From contig VGXN01000003.1 in assembly GCA_016873335.1 (NCBI GenBank), forward strand, positions 1 through 64,000: a stretch of DNA of 64,000 bases, in the 5' to 3' direction. Shown here piece by piece: positions 21,759 through 31,256 of this stretch. The stretch's first letter is position 1; each line of letters opens with the position of its first letter. Below the pieces are notes generated by a model, which was not told the origin of the DNA, did not search any database, and was given only the letters and a program-made list of their open reading frames with translations. The position numbers were made by a program, and so were the translations under genes. This DNA is from Phycisphaerae bacterium. Lineage in GTDB: Bacteria > Planctomycetota > Phycisphaerae > Phycisphaerales > SM1A02.

Positions 21759-22769
21759 ATGCGGCGACGCCGAAACAAACCGACCCATGCGTTCATGGAT
21801 GCCGCGCGTGGCATTCGCATCCAAAAGGTGATCGCGGATGCAGGCGCCGCATCGCGGCGTGAGGCGGAGCAGATGATCGAAGCGGGGCGCGTGAGCGTCA
21901 ACGGCGAGATCGTGTCGGCGCTCCCGGCATGGGTCGATCCCGCGCGCGACCGAATCGCCATCGATGGCAAGCCGATGCAGCGGGCGCAGGAGCATGTGTT
22001 TGTGATGCTGCACAAGCCAGGCGGATCGTTGGTGACGCGCTCCGATCCGGAGGGGCGCGCATCGGTGCTTGCGCTCGTCGACCATCCCAGCGGGGCGCGG
22101 CTGAATCCAGTGGGGCGCCTCGATGTGGATGCCATCGGTCTCGTGCTGCTGACCAATGACGGAGAACTCATCAACCGTCTCACGCATCCGCGGTACGAGA
22201 TCGGGAAGGAGTATGAAGTGCTCGTTCGCAGTGATGTGCAGGCGGCTGATCTGCCGCACATCGAAGCGGCGCTTTTCGGTGCGGCTTCCGGGACGTCCGC
22301 AGATGGGGGGCAACTGTCGCATGTGCGCATCCTGCGCCGCGAGGGAGAGCGCACGCTGCTCGCCATTGAGGTGAACGAGCCGCGGCAGCGCACCATTCGT
22401 GACGCGCTTGCCGAGATCGGTCGCCCGGTGAAGCGCATCAAGCGCACGCGGATCGGTCCGCTGCAACTGCGCGGGCTTGCAGTCGGTGAGTGGCGTGATC
22501 TGACGAGCGGTGAACTGGCGCAACTGCGAGCGGCCGCGTTTGCCGATGCGGCGACGATTCGTCAGCGCCGTGAACGCGCCCTGCAGGCGCTCGATCGCAC
22601 GCCGCGCCAGACGCGTGGCGCGCAGCGCATTGTCCGAGCGCCGGGAGGAAAGCGTGACTTTCGCGCAGGAAAGGCGAATCCGCGGACCGTGGGCGGCAAC
22701 CGCAACTTCCGCGCGAGCAAGCCAGACCAGCGCGGTCGCAAGTCCGAGTTTCGTGGTCGCCAACGCTGA
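21759..22769 (+). CDS. 16S/23S rRNA pseudouridine synthase, RsuA/RluB family, with basic repetitive C-terminal tail
   Basis: S4-like RIQKVIADAGAASRREAEQMI, HKPGG, NPVGRLDVDAIGLVLLTNDGELINRLTHPRYEIGKEYEV; tail KRDFRAGK...NRNFRASK...KSEFRGRQ. Confidence 0.9.
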   Translation: MRRRRNKPTHAFMDAARGIRIQKVIADAGAASRREAEQMIEAGRVSVNGEIVSALPAWVDPARDRIAIDGKPMQRAQEHVFVMLHKPGGSLVTRSDPEGRASVLALVDHPSGARLNPVGRLDVDAIGLVLLTNDGELINRLTHPRYEIGKEYEVLVRSDVQAADLPHIEAALFGAASGTSADGGQLSHVRILRREGERTLLAIEVNEPRQRTIRDALAEIGRPVKRIKRTRIGPLQLRGLAVGEWRDLTSGELAQLRAAAFADAATIRQRRERALQALDRTPRQTRGAQRIVRAPGGKRDFRAGKANPRTVGGNRNFRASKPDQRGRKSEFRGRQR

Positions 22770-22801
22770 CTTGGGGGTGTGCGTTCCCTACACTTCTCCG
22801 T

Positions 22802-23038
22802 ATGCCGCAGTACGAATATGTTTGTGAGAACGATGGTGAAGTGATCACGCTGCTCCGACCGATGGCGCAGGCCGATGACCCGGTCGCTGATCCCGAAGGA
22901 AAGGGCAGAACGTTCACCCGTCGGCTCAGCACCTTTGGGGTATCAGGAGCAGAAGGTGGAACGTCCGCTGCGCCGCATGTGCATGTCGGTGGATGCTGTC
23001 CGTGCGGCAAACCACAGTCGGCATGCGGTCGCCAGTGA
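22802..23038 (+). CDS. Small FmdB-like putative zinc-ribbon protein
   Basis: MPQYEYVCENDGEVITLLRPM matches the FmdB start pattern but has an altered CxxC; His/Cys-rich C-terminus VHVGGCCPCGKPQSACGRQ. Confidence 0.55.
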   Translation: MPQYEYVCENDGEVITLLRPMAQADDPVADPEGKGRTFTRRLSTFGVSGAEGGTSAAPHVHVGGCCPCGKPQSACGRQ

Positions 23039-23778
23039 GCGCGCCCATTCTGCATGGCGTGGACTTTTCTGGGGCGGATCAGGGTGGTCTGCACAAGATT
23101 CGGATTGCCACGCTCGAGTCGGGCAGCGTTCGGCTCGCCCGCGCGGATCGTGGGCAACTGCTGCGCGCAATCATCGATTCATCGGCGAGCACTGAGCGTC
23201 ATATCTGGCGTATCGATGCTCCCGTGGGATTGCCGCTCGCGACGCTGCGCGCGCACGGTGTTCGTGAGGAGTGGCTCGCCTCCGCGAAGTGGGCGCTTGA
23301 AAGCGGATCGCCTCGCGTATGGCGTTCCATGATGCGGTCGGTTTCGCGCGAAGAGCCGCGCCGCCGCGCGGACATCGAGGCGCGGACACCAATGGCCCCG
23401 ATGAATCTGCGCATCTTCAAGCAGACATGGACGCTGATGTGCGAAGTGCTGCTGCCGCTGCACGCGGCGGGCATTTCGATCGTGCCGATGGCGCCTACCG
23501 CATCGAACGCGATGGTCTGCGAAGGTTGTCCGGCGAGCGTTCTGCAGCGCCGAGGCTGGCCTGCGCGCGGATACAAGGGCTCCGGCGGTCCGCCGCGCGA
23601 GGTGAGACACACGATTCTGCAGAAGCTGATGGGTACGGGACTTCGAGTTCCACCGCGCATCGCGGCGGAAGCGGAGGAGGACGAAGAAGGCGACGCGCTC
23701 GATGCGCTCCTGCTCCTGACGCCGCCGCAGGTGACGGTGGTGCCGCGCGAGGCGCTTGTGGAAGGTTGGGTGTACTGA
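23035..23778 (+). CDS. DUF429-like protein of unknown function; GTG start in GTGA overlap (ATG at 23023 also possible)
   Basis: HGVDFSGADQGGLHKIRIATLES, WRIDAPVGLPL, EGCPASVLQRRGW, EGDALDALLLL; resembles RNase H-like DUF429 proteins. Confidence 0.55.
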   Translation: MSAPILHGVDFSGADQGGLHKIRIATLESGSVRLARADRGQLLRAIIDSSASTERHIWRIDAPVGLPLATLRAHGVREEWLASAKWALESGSPRVWRSMMRSVSREEPRRRADIEARTPMAPMNLRIFKQTWTLMCEVLLPLHAAGISIVPMAPTASNAMVCEGCPASVLQRRGWPARGYKGSGGPPREVRHTILQKLMGTGLRVPPRIAAEAEEDEEGDALDALLLLTPPQVTVVPREALVEGWVY

Positions 23779-23813
23779 AGCGCGGCTTGGGCGCGCGGCT
23801 GCGGACCCTGCGA

Positions 23814-24533
23814 TCAGACGCCCCGCGTTTGCGGTTCCCAGATGATCTTGTGAAGCTGCATCTGCACTCGCACTCGAAGTCCATCCGCAAGAACCCACGC
23901 CGCAAGATCGCGCGGTGAGAGCCCCTGCATGCCGCCAATCTCGACGCCGCGCGGCTGTTCATGAACGGGCGAGAACAACACGCAGCGGCAGCGTTCGATC
24001 AGGCGGTGGGTTCGCGTGGTCTCCCGCGCAAACTCATAGTCGCCGCGCGAGCAGATCACGAACTTCACTTCATCGTGTGCCCGCAGCCGATCCACATTCG
24101 ACCAGTCCATGCGGTTCGCCTCGCCAGATCCTGGCGTCTTGATGTCAAGAATGATGTGTGCTCGGGGATCGACGGGAGTCGTGTTGATGGCGCCCGATGT
24201 CTCGATCAGCACGGTGCGACCCGCATCGAGCAGTTCACGGATCAGGTCGAACGCCTCCCGCTGAGCGAGAGGTTCACCGCCGGTGATCTCCACAAGATCG
24301 CAGTCGTAGGAGAGCGCCTCGCGCAGCACATCGGCGCGTTCGCGCAGCGATCCCTCGCGAAAGGCATACTCGGTATCGCAGTACCCGCACCGCAGGGGAC
24401 AGCCCGTCAGGCGCACGAACACACAGGGCGCACCTGCCCAGGTCGACTCGCCTTGAACAGAGTGGAAGATCTCGTTGATTCGCAGTGGCACGGGAATCTC
24501 GACAGCAAGGGGCACTTCAGCGGACGGATCCAC
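23814..24533 (-). CDS. queE: 7-carboxy-7-deazaguanine synthase (radical SAM)
   Basis: RINEIFHSVQGESTWAGAPCVFVRLTGCPLRCGYCDTEYAF, VEITGGEPLAQREAF; exact start uncertain (GTG 24533 or a downstream codon). Confidence 0.9.
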   Translation of the reverse strand: MDPSAEVPLAVEIPVPLRINEIFHSVQGESTWAGAPCVFVRLTGCPLRCGYCDTEYAFREGSLRERADVLREALSYDCDLVEITGGEPLAQREAFDLIRELLDAGRTVLIETSGAINTTPVDPRAHIILDIKTPGSGEANRMDWSNVDRLRAHDEVKFVICSRGDYEFARETTRTHRLIERCRCVLFSPVHEQPRGVEIGGMQGLSPRDLAAWVLADGLRVRVQMQLHKIIWEPQTRGV

Positions 24534-24534
24534 G

Positions 24535-24561
24535 AAAAAGGGCGCCCGTGGGCGGCGCCCT
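24535..24561 (-). terminator. Intrinsic terminator downstream of tRNA-Leu
   Basis: Minus strand GGGCGCC-gcccacg-GGCGCCC-TTTTT: perfect 7-bp GC stem then T5. Confidence 0.85.
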
Positions 24562-24568
24562 CATGAAT

Positions 24569-24651
24569 GCCCAGAAGAGGACTCGAACCTCCAAGAGATT
24601 TCTCCCACCAGCACCTCAAGCTGGCGCGTCTGCCAATTCCGCCACCTGGGC
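24569..24651 (-). tRNA. tRNA-Leu(GAG)
   Basis: GCCCAGGTGGCGGAATTGGCAGACGCGCCAGCTTGAGGTGCTGGTGGGAGAAATCTCTTGGAGGTTCGAGTCCTCTTCTGGGC: acceptor pairing, loop TTGAGGT, long variable arm, GGTTCGAGTCC T-arm. Confidence 0.93.
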
Positions 24652-24712
24652 AACGGACGGAGCAGTATATGGAGTCGGGCTTGAAGCGCGGGGGGATCAG
24701 TCCGTGAGTGCG

Positions 24713-27553
24713 TCAGCCGGTCCATGCCGACAGCAGTGCCGCAAGGTCACTGCCATCGGTCGTACCGTCGCCGTTCACATCTCCCGCCGCCGTACCCCAA
24801 GCACTCAGCAGGATCGCGAGATCCGTTCCGTTGACCGACCCATCGGTGTTCAGATCCGCTGGATTGCTCGGCGGTGTGCAGTTGATGCCGAAGACACGGA
24901 AGTCATCGACACCAGCCTCCACCAGCGAGCCGCTTCCAAGATCGCTCGCAAGCCAGCGCACACGCATGTTGGCAGTCGGCGTCACGAAATCGGCCACACG
25001 GAAAGTCTTCACAGACCACGCATTCAGATTTTCCGTGACGGACTCCAGTTGCACCCATGTTGCACCATTGTCGTTGGAGATCTGCACGGGCATCGAGTCT
25101 GCATTTGGGCTTGCGCCCTTGTCGTTGGAGTACCAACGCGCGTAGGAGATCCGCGGGTCAGCAACGGTCGTCAGCGAGAAGGCGGGCGTCATGAGGGTGG
25201 TCACGCCACCATCGATGTCTGCCTCCCCGAGCGAACCACCCACCGAGCCCTGACCCGTGACGAAGCATGTCACGCCGGGAGCGGCGGTGTAGTCATCCTC
25301 CGGCTGCGCTTGTGTTCCGTTCGGATCCACACGAGTCCACTGCCCCGTTGTTGCAGTGTCGCCTGCGATGCCGGCGGTCCATCCCGTGTTGGTCTCCAGA
25401 TTGTCGAACACCACGCTGAGATCTCCATACCCAGCGGAAGTGGTGTGCACAGCGGTTGGCGCACTCGCCGGACTTGTGACTGTTGCGCCGGTCGTTGTCT
25501 GCGCTTGGAAGTAGTACTGAACGATGCTGCCGCATGTCCCCATGGGGAGCGATGCTGTGTAGACATTCGTGGCACCTTGCGTCATCGCAATACTCGTAAA
25601 TGCGCCGCTTGATCCTGCGCGCCAAAAGAGGCGCCCCGTACCGGCCTGCGGTTGTCCAGCGAGTGCGCTGACTGTGACCGTGAGGTTGCGGGTCGACGAT
25701 GGATTCGCGTAGGGAGGGATACCTCCAGCCACTAAGAACGCAAGTGGCGAGACGGGAGGGCCCGGCATGCCGTGATCCGAGAAGCCCGTGTTGATCTGCA
25801 CATAGTGGGGCGTCCCATCTTCGAGCGTGGCATTGTTGTCATCGAGCGTGAGGTAGTGCCGAGTGATGTCGCTGTTGATGCCGGTGCCTGTGTGGAGCAG
25901 CGTGCTGTTGACAGCGAGATTGCGCATGATCGTGCGGTAATTCGCTGGCTCAGCCGTCTGCATGTTCAGCCAGGTATCCCACACGCATCCCGAAAGCAGC
26001 GTGCCACAGGTGTGAATTGCGCTCCCCGCGGTCGAGCAGCCACTCTCCAAGTACTGATTGTTGTTGTCCGCATTTCGAATGCCCGTGCTGCAGGACTGGA
26101 AGCCGACTGCCAGCAGGGAAGCCTCACTGATGACAACCGACAGCACATCCGCCTGTCCTTCGCCGTAGGCGCCTTGGCCACTCCCTGCCGATGCGATCAT
26201 GTGGTGGCCGTACTCATGGTGAACGACCGTCGAGAAGGCCGTGTTGTTGCATCCTCCGCCGGCGGCATAGAAGTTGATCGAACTGCCGTTGTAGAACGCG
26301 TTGCAGGTTCCAGATACCTGCACATTGATCTGGAACGCGGAGCCGTCCTGCTGACCTGTGATCACGGGATAGGCCGGGTTTGATGCGAGGATCGTGTCCC
26401 GCGCGATGTTGGCATGCAGATAGGCGTTCACTTGCGCGCGCACATTCGCATCCGTATTGGCCGCGTTGTGCACGAGCGTGGCAGAGCCACCGCTTGGGAT
26501 GTTCTGCGAAAGTGACGACACGGGGCCCGCGTTGTCCGCCACCTTGAAGTAGCGACCCGCAACGCCAAAGTCGCTCGTCACATTGACGGCGCCAGTTCCA
26601 GGGTTGGGTACCACGAAGTTGCCGTTGACATTCGCAAACACAGTCGTCGATCCGGCGGTCACTCGCGCGTACGGCATGCCCGTCTGCGCTTCAGGATTGC
26701 ACGCGTCAGCCGCGAAGCCCTGCGTCGCCTGACCCGCGATCGTTCCAGAGACATCCGCGTGGAAAATCTGGCTCTCCGAGAAGAGCACCTTGCCCGTCCG
26801 CGCATCTGCGACATAGAGCATCTTGGTGTAGCCAGTCCCAAGCACACCGCGCTCCACCACGAAACTGACCGCAAGCGTGGGCTGAGCGGGGGTCTCGTCC
26901 ACCCCGGCGAAGATGACCAGTTGCGCTTCCTGCGGCTCTCCAAATGCACGGTGCGTAATCGCCTCGCTGCTCCAAACGCGCTGATCGAAGTCTGCCAGCG
27001 TTGGGCGACCGGCGAGCGTTGCGGGGAAGTCCCCGAGATCTCGGAGGTCGGCGCTCGCAAGCACGAGCGGGAATCCAGCCTCGTTTCGCATCAGCAGTTT
27101 CAGTGCGCTGCGGAACACAGGGATGCCCTCCACAACCTGCGAGTACCCAAGCAGGGTGAAGCGGAAGGACTGCGTGGCTTCATCCCACATGACGTCGACG
27201 GAGTGGATCGCCTGTGGGAACGCGCCGAAGGGCATGATGTCCTGCGTGCGCGCGCCGAAGATGCCTACGTGCTGCCGCACGAACGCCTCGGCGCTGCGCG
27301 ACGGCGAGGTGCCTTGCGAGAAGAATCGCCCCGACAGACAGGTCACGCGATCCGCAACGGTGTAGAGCTCAGTTGCCGGGTGCGCTTCCTTGAACTTGGC
27401 TTGTGCAGCAGCCGCATCGACATCGATGATGATGCCTTCGTTCTTTCCGTCCACTGGATCGACCTGCTGTGCGCGCGTGGGTGCTGCGCCAAGGAATCCG
27501 ATGAACACGGCGAGGAGTGAAACGGCGGCAACGGTCTTGGGGGTGTTGTGCAT
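24713..27553 (-). CDS. Secreted M36/fungalysin-like metallopeptidase with C-terminal dockerin-like repeats
   Basis: Signal peptide; STVVHHEYGHHMIASAGSGQGAYGEGQADVLSVV (HExxH plus GEGxxD); C-terminus ADLNTDGSVNGTDLAILLSAWGTAAGDVNGDGTTDGSDLAALLSAWTG. Confidence 0.85.
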   Translation of the reverse strand: MHNTPKTVAAVSLLAVFIGFLGAAPTRAQQVDPVDGKNEGIIIDVDAAAAQAKFKEAHPATELYTVADRVTCLSGRFFSQGTSPSRSAEAFVRQHVGIFGARTQDIMPFGAFPQAIHSVDVMWDEATQSFRFTLLGYSQVVEGIPVFRSALKLLMRNEAGFPLVLASADLRDLGDFPATLAGRPTLADFDQRVWSSEAITHRAFGEPQEAQLVIFAGVDETPAQPTLAVSFVVERGVLGTGYTKMLYVADARTGKVLFSESQIFHADVSGTIAGQATQGFAADACNPEAQTGMPYARVTAGSTTVFANVNGNFVVPNPGTGAVNVTSDFGVAGRYFKVADNAGPVSSLSQNIPSGGSATLVHNAANTDANVRAQVNAYLHANIARDTILASNPAYPVITGQQDGSAFQINVQVSGTCNAFYNGSSINFYAAGGGCNNTAFSTVVHHEYGHHMIASAGSGQGAYGEGQADVLSVVISEASLLAVGFQSCSTGIRNADNNNQYLESGCSTAGSAIHTCGTLLSGCVWDTWLNMQTAEPANYRTIMRNLAVNSTLLHTGTGINSDITRHYLTLDDNNATLEDGTPHYVQINTGFSDHGMPGPPVSPLAFLVAGGIPPYANPSSTRNLTVTVSALAGQPQAGTGRLFWRAGSSGAFTSIAMTQGATNVYTASLPMGTCGSIVQYYFQAQTTTGATVTSPASAPTAVHTTSAGYGDLSVVFDNLETNTGWTAGIAGDTATTGQWTRVDPNGTQAQPEDDYTAAPGVTCFVTGQGSVGGSLGEADIDGGVTTLMTPAFSLTTVADPRISYARWYSNDKGASPNADSMPVQISNDNGATWVQLESVTENLNAWSVKTFRVADFVTPTANMRVRWLASDLGSGSLVEAGVDDFRVFGINCTPPSNPADLNTDGSVNGTDLAILLSAWGTAAGDVNGDGTTDGSDLAALLSAWTG

Positions 27554-27765
27554 TTGGAGTGTGTTGTCCTGAGATGGAGCGGTATCGAACCCAGACTCAG
27601 AGGGCAACGCACAACACGCGCCCAAGCCCCCGAAAAGGAGATGTCGTAAACTCTACGAGTTGTCGACTCGGAAATATGCACCCAGATTGAGTTGGGGCAA
27701 CATTCCCGAAACAATCCTCGCAATGTTTATGCGGTCGCAAAGCGATCGCGGAACGGAATGGAACG

Positions 27766-28251
27766 ATGGCGGGTCGCGCGGAGAAACAGCCGAAAAACAG
27801 CCCAACCATCGAAAATCGGCGGGCTTTTCACGACTATTCCATCGGCGAGACGGTGGAGTGCGGCATGGAACTGAAGGGCACCGAGGTGAAGTCCGTGCGA
27901 GCCTCGCAAGTCAGTATCGCGGAGGGGTTTGTGATGGCAGAGGGATCGCCGCTGCAACTCGCTCTCCACGGCGTTCACATTGCCGAGTACCCACCCGCGG
28001 GGCGCGATCGTCAGCACGACCCGACGCGCGTGCGGCGATTGCTTGCTTCGCGGCGCGAGATCGAGCGGCTTGCAGGTCAAGTGCAGGCCAAGGGCGTTTC
28101 GCTGGTTCCGCTGAAGATCTATTTCAAGAACGGATTCGCCAAGTTGCTCATTGGCGTTGGGACGGGCAAGAGCAAGGTGGACAAGCGGCAGTCGATCGCC
28201 AAGCGCGAGTCGCAGCGCGACATAGACCGCGCCATGCATCGGCGCCGATGA
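27766..28251 (+). CDS. smpB: SsrA-binding protein
   Basis: NRRAFHDYSIGETVECGMELKGTEVKSVRASQVSIAEGFV, LVPLKIYFKNGFAKLLIGVGTGKSKVDKRQSIAKRE. Confidence 0.95.
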   Translation: MAGRAEKQPKNSPTIENRRAFHDYSIGETVECGMELKGTEVKSVRASQVSIAEGFVMAEGSPLQLALHGVHIAEYPPAGRDRQHDPTRVRRLLASRREIERLAGQVQAKGVSLVPLKIYFKNGFAKLLIGVGTGKSKVDKRQSIAKRESQRDIDRAMHRRR

Positions 28252-28272
28252 GCGCGTCCGGAGGACCCTCGG

Positions 28273-28980
28273 CTAGGGCTGTGTGAGGTGTATGCACTGT
28301 CCGTTCTGCGCGTCGTGATCACCGCAGATACAAGCAACGATGGTCTGCGCTACGACCGCTGGTGCCATCGTCTTCGCCGCCGGCACGACGCGTTCACTGA
28401 AGTTTGATCGAAGCAGCGCTGTCTCGGTTGCTCCCGGTACGACCGTGAACGCCTTCACGCCAATTCGCGCGCCCTCCTTCGCTGCGCTGCGCGTGAGCGA
28501 CTCCACCGCACACTTTGCCGCGGCATACGCCATGAACCCGGGCAGGGGATCAAGCGCCTTCGCCTTCGACACAAGCACAACGCGTCCAGTCTGCTGCGCC
28601 TTGAAGTGCGGCCAGATGCGTGAGAGCAGGTTGGCGGCACCAAACACGTTGGACTCGAAGGTTTCACGGAACACATCCCCCGTGGTGCGTTCAATCGGCA
28701 GGAGCGGCGCAGTGGCTGCGCAGTGCACGAGGTGGTCGATGCGTCCCCAGCGGCTGATCACCGCGTCGACCAGCGCGCCCGCAGATGGTTCATCCGTGAT
28801 GGCAGCGGTCTGCAGCAAGAGTCCAGGGGAGTCGCCGCAACCAAGTGCAGCCTCCTCAAGTTTCGCTGCGGTGCGTCCAGAGAGCGCCAGGCAATGCCCA
28901 AGCGCCGCAAGCTGCGCCGCGACTTCGCGGCCGATGCCGCCTCCGGCGCCCACGACAATCGAAACAGGGGCACTTCGCAT
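28273..28980 (-). CDS. SDR-family oxidoreductase
   Basis: SIVVGAGGGIGREVAAQLA, DHLVHCAA, YAAAKCAVESLTRSAAKE. Confidence 0.88.
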   Translation of the reverse strand: MRSAPVSIVVGAGGGIGREVAAQLAALGHCLALSGRTAAKLEEAALGCGDSPGLLLQTAAITDEPSAGALVDAVISRWGRIDHLVHCAATAPLLPIERTTGDVFRETFESNVFGAANLLSRIWPHFKAQQTGRVVLVSKAKALDPLPGFMAYAAAKCAVESLTRSAAKEGARIGVKAFTVVPGATETALLRSNFSERVVPAAKTMAPAVVAQTIVACICGDHDAQNGQCIHLTQP

Positions 28981-29014
28981 CCCCCAACAGTAGGCGTTCA
29001 GCGCGCTGTCGGTG

Positions 29015-31168
29015 TCAGCCGATCAGTCGCATCACGTCGTAGTAGAAGGTGACGGCAAACAACATGCCGACGATGATCAGTCCAGCCACCATCGCGCCAC
29101 TCTGGAACGCGGGGCTGGGCGGCTTGCCACGCACGCGCTCGTACAGCAGGAACACCATCAGTCCACCGTCGGCGATCGGAATGGGCAGGAAGTTGATGAC
29201 CGCGAGATTGACGCTGATCATCGCCATGAAGAAGACGAGGTACGTGATGCCGCGGTCCGCGATGCGCGTGCCGATATGCACGATGCCGACAGGACCGCGC
29301 AACTGCGAGACGGCGACGCTGCCTCGGAAGAGCCGATCGAGCGTCAGGTAGGTCATGAGCACCAGCTTGTGCGTCTCATGAAAGCCAAGCGCGATGGCGC
29401 GCAGGGGACTACCGCCGGCGTTCAGCGTGACTTCCGCAGGGTGGAACCACTCGGGACCGAGTGCGGGCCGCCACGAGAGTGCGGCAACGGCAGCGCGGTC
29501 CGTTGCCGCGAGATCGACCGAGCAAGGCTCCGGGCGCGCATCTGGCGTGGGCGGCGTACACACCAGCGCGAGGCTTGCGAGATCGGGCTGCGCTGCGATG
29601 GCGGACTTTGCCGCACGGAAGAGATCATCCCAATTCGAAAGGGGAGTGCCCTGCAGGGAATCGAAACGGCTGAGTGGCATCAGTTGGCATGCCCGCACGG
29701 GCGTCGGCTGACCTGGTGGTGCGCCCACGGTTTCGAATGGGCGTGCGATCAGCGGCACGTCCCATGCGCTGCCGATCTCGACGCCGAGGCGTCCCTCGCG
29801 CGAGACAGGCGCGGTGATGTCGATCCGCTCACTGCCGCGCATCACGCGGAGGCCGACGTTGCCGCCTGCGTGCTGTGCGATGCTGCTTCGGAAGTCGATC
29901 TGGCGGGGTCCATCGATGTCTGCGATGCGCAGCACAACATCACCTTCGCGGAGGACACCGAAGCATCCCGACTCCTCCGGTACGCGTCCGATGCGAACGA
30001 GCGGGGTCAAGCCGAGGAAGCCAAGTTCATAGTCGAGCGGCGCATTGGCAGGCTTCTCGGTGTACTGAAGCGCCTGCCATGTCGGCGTCGTGCGGAGCGC
30101 GATATCGACATCGCCCACGCCCGCGATCATCCAACGCGTCGGCATTGGCTCGCCGCGGCTGGTCTGCGCTGCGGCAGCGAGCGCCTCGAAGGTCGTCACA
30201 GGCTGTCCCTGCACCATCAGAAGTTGTGCGCCGTGGAATGCGGCTGCGAACTTCGAAGCGTTGGGCGGCGCACCATCGGTCGTTGCCAGAATGCCGGCTG
30301 GAATCCCCCACGAGGTCGCGCCTTCGCGCGCCGCGTGATCCCAGAATCCTGCGCGCTGCATCGCGTTCTCCAGGAATGGCAGCGCTTCCGATTCATCGGT
30401 CAGTTGCGTGCTCGAGGCCGGTGCGACGCCGATGGCCATCATGCCTGCCGCGGCGTTCTGCTTCGGAGTGACCGCGAGCGTGTGTGAATTGGCATTTGCT
30501 CCTGCACCGCGTTCCACCACGATCGACAATGCGCTGCCCGGTCGCGCCATCGCCGCGGCGATCTGCACGTCGGAGAATGTCGTGGCGGGGTGACCATCAA
30601 TCGTGATGACGCGGTCTCCCGATTGCAGTCCGGCTTCGGCGGCGGGGCTGCCTGGTGCCACGGATCCGATGACAGGTGCATCGAATCGAACGCCCACAAG
30701 GAACGCGAGCATGAACATCACGATCGCCAGCAGAATGTTGCAGATCACGCCCGCGGAGACGATCACCATCCGCTTCCAGATCGGCGCCTGTGTGTAGGAG
30801 CGCGCATCACTGCTGGTGGCGGATGCGTTCAGATCATCCTGTCCGAGCATGCGAACGAAACCGCCGAGCGGAAGGAGTCGAAGCGAGTACTCCGTCTCGT
30901 CAATCCCCGCTTCCTGCAGACGCTTCGGATCGACTGCGATCGCCTCGCTGCCGAATCGGCGGCGCATCTCGCCTTCGGTCGATCCGAGTCGAATGCCGAT
31001 CCCGCGCCGAAAGGCGACCACCACGGGCCCCATGCCGACGGCGAAACTGTCGACGCGCACGCCCGCCCACTTTGCGGCGATGAAGTGCCCGAACTCATGC
31101 ACGGCGATCAGCACGCCGAAGCCGATCACGACCATCACAAGGTTGGTGCCTGTGCCGAGCCACTCCAT
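29015..31168 (-). CDS. rseP: RseP-like site-2 (M50) intramembrane zinc protease with PDZ domain(s)
   Basis: GVLIAVHEFGHFIAAKWAGVRVDSFAVGMGP, LRLLPLGGFVRMLGQDD, PGSPAAEAGLQSGDRVITIDG, VINFLPIPIADGG. Confidence 0.92.
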   Translation of the reverse strand: MEWLGTGTNLVMVVIGFGVLIAVHEFGHFIAAKWAGVRVDSFAVGMGPVVVAFRRGIGIRLGSTEGEMRRRFGSEAIAVDPKRLQEAGIDETEYSLRLLPLGGFVRMLGQDDLNASATSSDARSYTQAPIWKRMVIVSAGVICNILLAIVMFMLAFLVGVRFDAPVIGSVAPGSPAAEAGLQSGDRVITIDGHPATTFSDVQIAAAMARPGSALSIVVERGAGANANSHTLAVTPKQNAAAGMMAIGVAPASSTQLTDESEALPFLENAMQRAGFWDHAAREGATSWGIPAGILATTDGAPPNASKFAAAFHGAQLLMVQGQPVTTFEALAAAAQTSRGEPMPTRWMIAGVGDVDIALRTTPTWQALQYTEKPANAPLDYELGFLGLTPLVRIGRVPEESGCFGVLREGDVVLRIADIDGPRQIDFRSSIAQHAGGNVGLRVMRGSERIDITAPVSREGRLGVEIGSAWDVPLIARPFETVGAPPGQPTPVRACQLMPLSRFDSLQGTPLSNWDDLFRAAKSAIAAQPDLASLALVCTPPTPDARPEPCSVDLAATDRAAVAALSWRPALGPEWFHPAEVTLNAGGSPLRAIALGFHETHKLVLMTYLTLDRLFRGSVAVSQLRGPVGIVHIGTRIADRGITYLVFFMAMISVNLAVINFLPIPIADGGLMVFLLYERVRGKPPSPAFQSGAMVAGLIIVGMLFAVTFYYDVMRLIG

Positions 31169-31256
31169 AGGTCACGCAAGAGTAGACGCAGCGGAGTCGC
31201 CGCGTGCTGGTGCGCGTCGCCGTGTGAGCGCAGGTTTGGACCGGGCGAAGCCGGGC

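Noticed and set aside
19695-22763. 1022-aa minus ORF
   Set aside because: Residues upstream of the GTG at 21716 are antisense to the pseudouridine synthase. The lipoprotein signal starts at 21716.
27649-27661. AACTC-TAC-GAGTT palindrome between the protease gene and smpB
   Set aside because: Arms are only 5 bp with no second copy. This is likely by chance.
27554-27765. Searched the smpB upstream region for tmRNA (ssrA)
   Set aside because: No tRNA-Ala-like acceptor ends or tag-peptide reading frame recognised by eye.
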